A stretch of DNA of 64,000 nucleotides from Subtercola boreus (GTDB taxonomy: Bacteria; Actinomycetota; Actinomycetes; Actinomycetales; Microbacteriaceae), in contig NZ_NBXD01000007.1 in NCBI RefSeq assembly GCF_003399645.1, positions 310,001-374,000 on the forward strand, read 5' to 3'. Shown piece by piece: positions 53,548 through 60,656 of this stretch. Numbering within the stretch: position 1 is the first letter of the stretch; each line of letters starts with the position of its first letter. A program made the position numbers and the translations under genes. The notes under the pieces are model-generated. The model was not told the DNA's origin. It saw nothing but the letters and a program-made list of their open reading frames with translations, and did no database searches.

Positions 53548-55530
53548 ATGTTGAACTCTTCGGGGCGGGCCATCCGCCCGCGTCACATCGCGGGCGCGGT
53601 CACAGCCGCTGTCTGCCTGGTCGGGCTGTCGCTGGTGGGAACGAACACCGCCTCTGCCGCCGACCGCGTGGACTTCGACGGAGCCGTCCCCGCCTGGGCC
53701 GTCTCCGCGAATGATGCCGGTGCCGCGGCCGCAGACACGAGTGTGGAGGGCGAGATCTTCCTGCCGCTGCGGGATGCTGCGGGAGCGGCCGCTCTCGCAA
53801 CCGCGGTATCGACGCCGACCTCGCCGACGTACAAGCAGTTCCTCACCCCCCAGCAGTGGATCGCGAAGTACTCGCCGACCCAGGCCACCTCGGATGCGGT
53901 CGTCGCCTATCTGAAGGCAGCCGGGGCATCCATCACCGCTGTTCCCGACAGCCGCCAGTACGTCGTGTTCCGTGCGAACGTCGCGCAGGTCGACGCGGCG
54001 TTCGGCACCGAGCTGCACAGCTACTCCATCGCCGGCGCGACCCTCGTCGCCCCGTCGACGGCACCCTCCCTCCCGGCCTCCCTCGCCTCGCAGGTCTCGG
54101 CGGTGAGCATCGACCAGGGCCGAACCCTCAACCACCCCGATCTGGTCAAGCCCGACAGTGAGCCGGCGGGCAGCAGCAGCCAGGCGCAGTCGAAGCTGGT
54201 CGCGCCGGCGGCGACCCCGGCCATCGTGACGCCCTGCTCGAACTACTGGGCACAGTTCACCGTCACCGCCCCCGCGGCCTACGGCCAGACCCAGTTCCCC
54301 ACGGCGAACTGCGGTTACACGCCCCGACAGATCCGCTCGGCCTACGGCCTGACGCCGAACGTCAACACCGGTGCCGGCCAGACCGTCGCCATCATCGACG
54401 CGTACGCCTCGCCGACCATCCGTGAGGATGCGAACACCTACTCGGCCCAGCTCGGGGAGCCCTCGCTCGCCGGACTGTTCACGCAGGTCGTACCCGACCC
54501 CAGCGAGTTCACCGACATCGACCTGTGCGCCGGCCCCGCCAACTGGCAGGGCGAGCAGACGCTCGACGTCGAAGCCGTGCACGGTGTCGCTCCGCGGGCG
54601 AACATCGTCTACGTGGGTGGAACGAACTGCGACGCCGGCATCGACGTCGCCATGTCGAAGATCCTCGACAACAAGCTCGCCACCATCGTGAGCAACAGCT
54701 ACGGCAACATCGGCGAGGCTGTCTCGCCCGACCTGGTGCGCGGCGAGGAGAACATCTTCACGCAGGCCGCCGGCGAGGGTATCGGCCTCTACTTCTCCAG
54801 CGGTGACAACGGTGACGAGGTCGCAGCCCTCGGTTACGCCTCGCCCGACTACTCGGCCTCCTCCCCGCTCGTCACGAGCGTCGGCGGAACCAGCCTCGCG
54901 GTCGCGAAAGACGGCTCGTACCTGTTCGAGACCGGATGGGGCAGCACGGGTGACCAGATCCTCAACACCAACGGCAAGCTCTCGCTGGCACAGCCGCTCC
55001 CCGGCACCTTCCGCTTCGGCGCCGGTGGTGGCGTGAGCGCCCTGTTCAAGCAGCCGGCGTACCAGAAGGGCACGGTTCCGACCGCGCTGGCGAAGGGTAT
55101 GCGAGTGTCTCCGGATGTCGCGGCCGTCGCTGACCCGTACACCGGGTTCCTCATCGGCCTGCGTCCCATCACCGACGACACCACGCTGGCGACCGGCCCG
55201 TTCGAGAATTCCTCGATCGGTGGGACCTCCCTGGCGTCACCGGTCTTCGCCGCGCAGATGGCGCTCGTTCAGGCGGGCACCAAGACGACGATCGGGTTCG
55301 CGAACCCGCTGCTGTACTCGGTCAACAAGTCCAACCCGCAGGTGTTCCGTGACATCGTTCCGCAGAATCCGCAGAAGGCGCTCGTGTTCACGAGCCCCTC
55401 GACCGGCATCACGCGGCTCATCACGCTCGACACCGACACCTCGCTGAAGACCGCGAAGGGGTATGACGACGTCACCGGTATCGGCAGCATCGACGTGAAC
55501 AAGGCGATCGCCTCGGGCGCGGTGAAGTAG
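53548..55530 (+). CDS. S53 family (sedolisin/kumamolisin-type) exported serine protease
   Basis: The product has 660 residues. A signal peptide (about 1-40, ending NTASAA) and a pro-kumamolisin activation domain (about 65-190) precede the catalytic domain. Catalytic residues are visible: Glu and Asp in GEQTLDVEAV (spacing four, near 336 and 340), oxyanion Asp in YFSSGDNGDE near 419 and the serine in GGTSLASPVF near 561. The calcium site is at the C-terminus: RDIV near 605 and GYDDVTGIGSIDV near 640. These acid-active endopeptidases are secreted and self-processing. A strong terminator follows. The last 90 bases recur at 60455, marking a duplication. Confidence 0.92.
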   Translation: MLNSSGRAIRPRHIAGAVTAAVCLVGLSLVGTNTASAADRVDFDGAVPAWAVSANDAGAAAADTSVEGEIFLPLRDAAGAAALATAVSTPTSPTYKQFLTPQQWIAKYSPTQATSDAVVAYLKAAGASITAVPDSRQYVVFRANVAQVDAAFGTELHSYSIAGATLVAPSTAPSLPASLASQVSAVSIDQGRTLNHPDLVKPDSEPAGSSSQAQSKLVAPAATPAIVTPCSNYWAQFTVTAPAAYGQTQFPTANCGYTPRQIRSAYGLTPNVNTGAGQTVAIIDAYASPTIREDANTYSAQLGEPSLAGLFTQVVPDPSEFTDIDLCAGPANWQGEQTLDVEAVHGVAPRANIVYVGGTNCDAGIDVAMSKILDNKLATIVSNSYGNIGEAVSPDLVRGEENIFTQAAGEGIGLYFSSGDNGDEVAALGYASPDYSASSPLVTSVGGTSLAVAKDGSYLFETGWGSTGDQILNTNGKLSLAQPLPGTFRFGAGGGVSALFKQPAYQKGTVPTALAKGMRVSPDVAAVADPYTGFLIGLRPITDDTTLATGPFENSSIGGTSLASPVFAAQMALVQAGTKTTIGFANPLLYSVNKSNPQVFRDIVPQNPQKALVFTSPSTGITRLITLDTDTSLKTAKGYDDVTGIGSIDVNKAIASGAVK

Positions 55531-55548
55531 CACTCCACCCGCAGCATC
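55457..55548 (+). repeat. Direct repeat, copy 1: 3' end of the S53 gene
   Basis: This stretch is repeated at 60455-60546 at a constant distance of 4998 bases with only two differences, both silent third-codon changes (gac to gat, acc to act). It covers the last 24 codons of the protease gene and 18 bases beyond the stop. Confidence 0.92.
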
Positions 55549-55560
55549 GCAGCATCGCAC

Positions 55561-55602
55561 GACGGATTCCCGCGGGGCCTCTGGAGCCCGCGGGAATCCG
55601 TC
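55561..55602 (+). terminator. Strong terminator of the S53 gene
   Basis: GACGGATTCCCGCGGG and CCCGCGGGAATCCGTC form a perfect 16-base stem with a 10-base loop, 30 bases after the stop. The second copy of the region at 60455 lacks this hairpin but keeps the sequence after it. Confidence 0.85.
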
Positions 55603-55630
55603 GTTAACGCCCGCCCGCGCTAGAGGTTCT

Positions 55631-55659
55631 TTGACAGGGGAGCGCGAACGGAGTAGACC
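55631..55659 (+). promoter_or_regulatory. Probable promoter of the unknown exported-protein gene
   Basis: A perfect -35 TTGACA (55631-55636) is followed after 17 bases by TAGACC (55654-55659) as a weak -10. A six-codon open frame (55674-55694, product MNKHRL) with its own GAGGGG site lies in the leader just before the AAGGAG site of the main gene. Confidence 0.5.
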
Positions 55660-55709
55660 AGAACGAGGGGAACATGAATAAACATCGCTTATGAGCGAAG
55701 GAGAAACCC

Positions 55710-56333
55710 ATGTTCGAGAGCAAGCAGGCATATTCAGTAGCGGCGATTGTCGCGCTGGTAGCGGCGGCGAACTCGATGCCGGTATCGGCATCGAGTTCAG
55801 CTGACGCCTCCACTCAGCCAGCCACGACACCACCACAGGTTGCGCGAATGACCTTCCGTTATGACCCGGTGATTGCAGCGGCCCACGGTTATGAGGTGAG
55901 AACGGATGACGACGGTTACGCGTATGCCGTTCCCGCGGGTACTCCGAAGGGCAGCATGAGGGGCGCGACGCCCCCGGCGCCGACCGCAGCAGTTCATGAA
56001 GGCGCCGCGGATGTGACCGTCACGGGCGACTGCGGCACGGCTAGCCTGACCTTTACCTCGAAGTCGCACTTCACGACGAGCTATGTCATCTTTCCGCAGT
56101 GGGGTTTCGCCCTCAGCCACACCTGGCACGTCGCAGTGCATTCGAGCATCGACGCGGCATCGTTCAATCTGGACGGCGCGGCTCCGCCACTGAGCCAGGG
56201 GTGGCAGGGTGAACGAGACATCGACGTGCAAGCTCTTTCGGGCCAGCTCCTCTCGGGCGTCGCTGGTGGAACAACCACAACGGTTCTGGGCGAGTGTGTC
56301 GCTGCTAGCCCGACCGACTCGATCGTGTATTGA
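55710..56333 (+). CDS. Unknown exported protein
   Basis: The product has 207 residues and I recognise no family. The first about 28 residues look like a signal peptide (KQAYSVAAIVALVAAANSMPVSA), followed by an Ala/Thr/Pro-rich linker. The body has DDDGYAYAVPAGTPKGSMRG, a likely disulfide pair (Cys in GDCGTAS and in VLGECVAAS) and several Phe/Trp/His-rich strands. Codon use and GC are a little lower than the surroundings. AAGGAG precedes the ATG. The next gene follows within nine bases, so the two are probably functional partners. It lies inside the block bounded by the protease-end repeats. Confidence 0.65.
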   Translation: MFESKQAYSVAAIVALVAAANSMPVSASSSADASTQPATTPPQVARMTFRYDPVIAAAHGYEVRTDDDGYAYAVPAGTPKGSMRGATPPAPTAAVHEGAADVTVTGDCGTASLTFTSKSHFTTSYVIFPQWGFALSHTWHVAVHSSIDAASFNLDGAAPPLSQGWQGERDIDVQALSGQLLSGVAGGTTTTVLGECVAASPTDSIVY

Positions 56334-56341
56334 GGAGCATC

Positions 56342-56953
56342 ATGGCTGAAGCCACAATGATGGGTACCTTCCACCAGGGCCGGTCGGCTCCTTACACGCC
56401 CTTCTTCACGCCACCGTTCAACGAGGCAGAGGTGCTGAAGCTGGGGCGTCCAGTGGGGCATATCGACTCCGACGTTCTGCGACTGAGGGGGTACTCGATC
56501 GAGTCTGTGGATGGAACCCCCGATCTCATCGATGCGGCCTATTGCCCCAGGCAATGGCAGGAGTTTCTGCCCCACGTGTCAAGTTCATCTGTGCGGACCG
56601 GCTTTGTTCCGGATGGCTCTCACTCAGACGAACGTGAACGTCGAGCTCGCGTCCAGCTCCTTGCGCACGCCACCGCGCATATCTGCAATACTCACCCCTC
56701 GTGGGAGCCGATGACGGGAAGAGCAGGATTCCTGGCCGAGAGGGAAGAGTTGAGTGATGCGCTCCTCGCAACTCCGGTGTTCGCGGCACTGATCCTGCTC
56801 GGCGGTAAGCCCATCGAGGTGCAAATGTTCGATCATCTCGGGGAGCGCTTCGCGCTGCTTCCTCCGCTCGAGCACAGCCTCATTGTGACGATCGCCGGCC
56901 CACCCGAGACTTTCGACAGCACCTTCTCGCTGAGGCTCCCTTCGCCGGAATAA
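56342..56953 (+). CDS. Unknown cytoplasmic protein, coupled to the exported protein
   Basis: The product has 203 residues and I recognise no family. There is no signal or membrane segment. The first half has several Phe/Pro/Tyr (SAPYTPFFTPPFNEAEV), the middle LIDAAYCPRQWQEFLPHV, and the second half a helical stretch EREELSDALLATPVFAALILLGG followed by strands. GAGGAG lies five bases before the ATG; an in-frame TTG at 56330 would overlap the previous stop. As the downstream partner of an exported protein it could be an assistant, immunity or control factor, but this is only a guess. A hairpin follows. Confidence 0.65.
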   Translation: MAEATMMGTFHQGRSAPYTPFFTPPFNEAEVLKLGRPVGHIDSDVLRLRGYSIESVDGTPDLIDAAYCPRQWQEFLPHVSSSSVRTGFVPDGSHSDERERRARVQLLAHATAHICNTHPSWEPMTGRAGFLAEREELSDALLATPVFAALILLGGKPIEVQMFDHLGERFALLPPLEHSLIVTIAGPPETFDSTFSLRLPSPE

Positions 56954-56972
56954 GGCTCCACTGCTGCAAAAT

Positions 56973-57008
56973 GACAGACTCTCGCGGTCCTCAGGACGGG
57001 AGTCTGTC
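56973..57008. terminator. Bidirectional terminator
   Basis: GACAGACTC at 56973-56981 and its complement GAGTCTGTC at 57000-57008 form a perfect 9-base stem. It lies after the unknown gene and overlaps the end of the broken reverse-strand gene, so it can serve both. The GACAGACTCT word occurs again at 57633, beyond that gene. Confidence 0.65.
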
Positions 57009-57576
57009 TTCGGAGGGCCTGTCTCGCCTTGTCACCGTGCAGTGAGGGCCCACGAACGGTTCGCCGTCACGGTGATGACCGACGGACCAGAAGAAAGGGG
57101 GGACGGTCCCCGAATAGGCGCCGATCGCGTCCACGAGGAGGCCGTAGTCGAACGCTTTGCCCGTCTCCTCAATGATGGCGAAGTTCCCCGATCCATCGGT
57201 CGTGGCGCTGAGCTCGCCGGCCTTGCCGTCGGAGAGGAACAGGCTGTCGCCGTCTCCGGTCGGCGCAAGGGGCGCCGAAGGCGAGTCGGGCACGACAGTG
57301 ATCGACCAGTCACCGCTCGCCTGCACTTGCAGATTCACTCCTTCGGAGAGAGAGAAAGCCGAAGGCCGTCGTGCCCGAATACGACTCGATCGTGTTGACC
57401 AGCAGTTCCCCGGTCGACCCGTTGGCGGAGTCGAGAACGGGGACGGCGAAGGTGCCCTCACCCTTGTAGGTCGCGGTCGCGGTCACGGTCAAGATTGCGG
57501 CCGTCGCTCCCCGGGGTAGGGCGATGATGTCGTCTCCTCCGCCCGCTGCGGTTGTGGCGAAGGTGAACAGCTTCAC
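56991..57576 (-). pseudogene. Unknown Ala/Gly/Thr-rich protein gene broken at a CT repeat
   Basis: Reading from a GTG at 57576 gives VKLFTFATTAAGGGDDIIAL and further beta-rich sequence up to GFLSL, where the frame shifts. The continuing frame reads SEGVNLQVQASGDWSITVVP, then DGDSLFLSDGKAGELSATTD, and ends near 56991. Both parts look like one beta-sandwich protein of about 190 residues. The shift falls in a (CT)n run near 57345. Adding one CT unit would restore a single frame, so slippage is the simplest cause. Assembly error is possible. Function is unknown. A conserved GNFAIIEETGKAFDYGLLVD stretch may help a search. Confidence 0.65.
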
Positions 57577-57669
57577 GATGCCTGTGCCTCTCGATCTGTG
57601 TTGACTCTTGATAGACCCTCGTATCGGTAAAAGACAGACTCTGCCCGGCCAGATCAGTACTGTTGCCTC

Positions 57670-58035
57670 ATGACCACGGCCGAGCGGCAGACCGCCGACA
57701 GGAGCAGCGCGCGCACCACGGGCGCGCCTCCCCGGCTTCGCATCTCGCTCCCCGGCATCGCGGCTCTTGCGGGAGTGCAGCGACCGGTCGTCTCGGTGTG
57801 GCGCACTCGCGCATCCAACTATTCCTCAGGCGCACGGTTTCCCCTTCCCGTCGCCGAACGCGGGGGAGCAGAGCTGTTTGACGCGCACGAGGTCGCCGCA
57901 TGGCTCGTCGAAACGGGCCATGGGAACAACCCGAACGCACTCGGTGACATGGCAGCATTCGCGATGGCGCCGGAATTTGTACCCGGTGCCGCCACCGGCT
58001 TCGACCGGTCTGTGGCAGGAGCGCAATATGAGTGA
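57670..58035 (+). CDS. Small helix-turn-helix protein, first gene of the GIY-YIG cassette
   Basis: The product has 121 residues. The middle has a winged-helix/MerR-AlpA-like DNA-binding stretch ISLPGIAALAGVQRPVVSVW. A short FPLPV-type loop and FDAHEVAAWLVETGHGNNPN follow. The same layout is found at the N-terminus of some actinobacterial N6-adenine DNA methylases, so the protein may read DNA sites. No methylase motif (NPPY) is present. The ATG at 57670 lies within 10 bases of the previous AT-rich leader, with no strong Shine-Dalgarno. The stop overlaps the nuclease start by eight bases. Confidence 0.7.
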   Translation: MTTAERQTADRSSARTTGAPPRLRISLPGIAALAGVQRPVVSVWRTRASNYSSGARFPLPVAERGGAELFDAHEVAAWLVETGHGNNPNALGDMAAFAMAPEFVPGAATGFDRSVAGAQYE

Positions 58036-58993
58036 GACAGGACCTCAGCTCCGGTTCACTCGGTTCGATGTGTCGGAGCTCGGCGTTCCGTCGCTGCTGT
58101 TCACTGACCCGACCGCGCTGACCGGTATCTACATTCTCGAGTTCGGAAACGGCTTTCGGTACGTCGGTAAGACGGTCAACATCATTTCGCGCAGCGCGAC
58201 GCATGTTCGGCGCCACGGGGATGTCGTCGCCATCAACTTCGCTCCGTGTTCGAAAGTCGATCTGGACTTTTTCGAACGCCAGACGATCCGGGCGCAGGAG
58301 GCAACGTTCGATCTTCGGAACAAGTTGCTCACCTCCTTGCCCGGGGGAAAAGACACCATCGAGATCGAAGTGCGCGAAGGGGTCTCTGCGGCGCTACCGT
58401 GGCTGCGGTCTGTGAGACGCCGCGCCGAGCCGGTGTTGGGCAAAGCCGGTCGTTCGCCGAAGCTCTCGCGTTTGCGTCAGCGCGATGACTACGAGCAGCT
58501 CACCCAGGCCTTGGCCGTCTATATCGACGAGACAATTCCCGACCCGAATCGCACGGCGGGGGTTCTCTGGTCGATTTCAGTTCTTCCGCGAACAAGCGGT
58601 GGGCGAGTAGTCACCCTCAACTGCGGTGGACTCGAGGCGATGTGGGCTGCTGACGATGTGGAGAATGGCAAGCCTGTCGTCACGGTCTCCCTGAATCTTG
58701 CATCCAGCAATGAGATCGGTGATGAGAACGAGGAGGAGGATAGCGACGAGTCTGAGACGTTCGGCATCGTGGATGTCGCCGAGGTCCAGTATGGACAGGC
58801 TCTCGTGACTACAGTTCGTCTGGAATCCTGGTCTGCTTTCGAGCACCTCATTCGTGAGCCGACGATCGCAGAAGCCGCATATCGGCTCAATACTCAGATG
58901 ATGAGGCAGGGGAAGAACCGCTACCGGCGGTTTCACGATGGGCCCTTCGGTCAAATCCTTCTGGATCGTGCGTCTCGCAGGGGGCTGCAATGA
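58028..58993 (+). CDS. GIY-YIG nuclease domain protein
   Basis: The product has 321 residues. The nuclease core occupies about residues 33-90: GIYIL (33-37), RYVGKT (44-49), Arg55, His59 and Glu83 in LDFFERQTI, the expected order of GIY-YIG catalytic residues. A KLLTSLPGGKD stretch with Asn at 101 follows. The remaining about 210 residues are unlike named nuclease families and contain RRRAEPVLGKAGRSPKLSRL (basic), an acidic run DENEEEDSDESE near 240, and EHLIREPTIAEAAYRLN. It overlaps both neighbours, so it acts with them. Plausible roles are restriction, phage defence or mobile-element cleavage. Confidence 0.8.
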   Translation: MSETGPQLRFTRFDVSELGVPSLLFTDPTALTGIYILEFGNGFRYVGKTVNIISRSATHVRRHGDVVAINFAPCSKVDLDFFERQTIRAQEATFDLRNKLLTSLPGGKDTIEIEVREGVSAALPWLRSVRRRAEPVLGKAGRSPKLSRLRQRDDYEQLTQALAVYIDETIPDPNRTAGVLWSISVLPRTSGGRVVTLNCGGLEAMWAADDVENGKPVVTVSLNLASSNEIGDENEEEDSDESETFGIVDVAEVQYGQALVTTVRLESWSAFEHLIREPTIAEAAYRLNTQMMRQGKNRYRRFHDGPFGQILLDRASRRGLQ

Positions 58994-59808
58994 ATCCCGC
59001 CTCGTTCACCCTCTCGCGATCGTCCTTCGGCTCCCACTCCATCGGAAGGCCCGACGCGCTGGGTGGACAACTCGAGTGGTTCTGGGCCGTACCGGGTGTT
59101 TTTCGCGCTCTGGCTTCACCTTCATCGGGGGAGGCGGTGCCAGCGCTACCTGTGAGCGGCCACCCACACGAACAGTCGCTCGGATACTGGGGTGCGCTGC
59201 ACTAGATCCTGCTGCGAAGGCTCGGGTGGTCCCGCCCCGATCGGGGTCTCAGGTGGTGGTATGAGAACGGGAAACCGAAAGACGATCCCACCCTGGGGCT
59301 TGTTGCAGAGGTGTGGGATGCTGACGGTGCGTTGGATATCTACCTAGCGTGGCTCTTACAGAACCAGTTCGCCTTTGATCTGAAGAAGCCCCGTGTTACT
59401 TGGGCAGATTCATCAGCCAGTTCGGCTGTGCCCCGGGAATGGGAAGTTTGGTTGGACCGCTTTCAGTCATCGGCGGACGCCGGGTCGTTCCACGATTTTG
59501 CGCTGTCCGGCGGATGGGATCCGCTTCACCTGAGCGGCCACCTCGGCGAGACGGGCAGCCCGGACGTCAACTCCCGGCTCTTTCGCGACGGAATTTCGAA
59601 AACAAGTGGCGCATTCATAACGTCGACGATGGACGCTTGGTACACGGATCTGTCGGCCAAGGCAACTGATCTCAAGATGATCGGAACGCACTCCTGGAAA
59701 GTCGACGTTTTCGTAAAACCGGTTGGTTTTCTCGGCACGTTTCGAAGGTCGGCGCAAACCGGTCTGTGGTTCGCGGGGCGTCACCGGTACCACTCGGCAG
59801 GAAATTAA
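58990..59808 (+). pseudogene. Unknown third cassette protein split by an in-frame amber codon
   Basis: The ATG overlaps the nuclease stop (ATGA). The frame reads 71 codons, hits TAG at 59203-59205, then stays open in the same frame for 200 more codons with normal-looking protein (RRLGWSRPDRGLRWWYENG, then GALDIYLAWLLQNQFAFDLK, to TGLWFAGRHRYHSAGN). An intact protein would have about 272 residues. I recognise no family; it is Trp-rich and hydrophilic with no membrane segment. A point mutation, a read-through or a sequencing error would each fit. A GTG at 59311 could start a shorter separate protein. Confidence 0.65.
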
Positions 59809-60003
59809 TGCCTACCTGGTAGTCAGACTGCGATCGCAGGGTGACACAAAGAGGCTTCCGTCGCGTTTTCGTACTATCTCGATAGAGACAACTAAGGCGG
59901 AGCTCCCGAGACCGGTGTCGTCGGCGAGGGAGCGGAGGCGGTGAGCGGTTTTGAAGAGGCCATTGACTTCGCCAGTTGGGTACACCGGGCTCTGCAATGC
60001 CCC
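59809..60003. other. No supported gene
   Basis: Short open frames run on both strands, but none has a convincing start or family pattern. A reverse-strand stretch at 59812-59997 (SLADDTGLGSSALVVSIEIV) could be further decayed coding DNA. Base composition is lower in GC than the neighbours, as in the rest of the block. Confidence 0.5.
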
Positions 60004-60450
60004 TCAGGGCTTCAGCTCGAGATTCAAAAGGCGCAGCATGAGCGATGAGAGGCCAGATTCGAGCTCATCCACCCGCCGCTCGTCTTCCTGCAGGCTGGAG
60101 ATGAAAGCTCTCAACGGACATCTGGCACTGTCGATCTGAGCGTGCTCGACGGCTTGCAGCGCCAACACCCGGCGCTTGAGCCTAGCGAAAGCCCGAGCCG
60201 GCCCTGGTGGAGGAGGATCGAGGTTGCCATCTCGATCGCATCACGGCATCCAATGAGGGCACGGCGCTCGTCGTCGAGCTTTTCTTTATGCAATTGTTCG
60301 AGTAGTTCCTGATGCGTTCGATGGACTGCTGGCGCTAGTGATCGGCATAAGCGCTAACACCGACCGCGACTGCCATGAGAACGAGCGGCGCGGCGATCGT
60401 CAACGCTCCTGCGCTCGCGATGGCCAGACCCGCAGTCGCCGCGGAACCGC
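60004..60450 (-). pseudogene. Decayed reverse-strand gene with membrane segment and coiled coil
   Basis: Read from right to left, three pieces in different frames join well. The first is hydrophobic (TAGLAIASAGALTIAAPLVL), the second begins HQELLEQLHKEKLDDERRAL and continues GCRDAIEMATSILL, and the third is helical (LQEDERRVDELESGLSSLML) with a stop at 60006-60004. Frame changes fall near 60330 and 60180. Together they look like about 150 residues of a membrane-anchored coiled-coil protein. The intact N-terminus is cut at the boundary with the protease-end repeat. It is probably dead. Confidence 0.6.
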
Positions 60451-60454
60451 CCGC

Positions 60455-60565
60455 AGGGGTATGACGATGTCACTGGTATCGGCAGCATCGACGTGAACAA
60501 GGCGATCGCCTCGGGCGCGGTGAAGTAGCACTCCACCCGCAGCATCCGTCGTTTAACGCCCGCGA
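60455..60565 (+). pseudogene. Direct repeat, copy 2: relic of an S53 protease 3' end
   Basis: The first 92 bases match 55457-55548 with two silent differences and keep the GYDDVTGIGSIDV calcium-site coding and the TAG. After GCAGCATC the copy jumps straight to CCGTCGTTTAACGCCCGC, which resembles the sequence just after the terminator of copy 1, so the hairpin is deleted. No upstream protease sequence is present. It marks the right edge of the inserted or rearranged block. Confidence 0.88.
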
Positions 60566-60656
60566 CTTGACTCCCGGGCCTGCGACACGCATGCTCGGGA
60601 GAGTCGGCACATCGGTGTGCAGCGACATCACGAACGAATTCAAGGGGGATTTCATC

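Noticed and set aside
59203-59205. Recoded amber codon (pyrrolysine or selenocysteine-like use)
   Set aside because: No pyl genes or insertion element are visible, and TAG is used as an ordinary stop elsewhere in the window.
59812-59997. Reverse-strand open frame of 61 codons
   Set aside because: Part of the sequence looks protein-like, but there is no start signal or recognisable family. It is kept only as possible decayed DNA.
55531-60454. Complete mobile element or prophage
   Set aside because: No transposase, integrase, tRNA site or phage structural gene is present; only the direct repeats and base composition suggest mobility.
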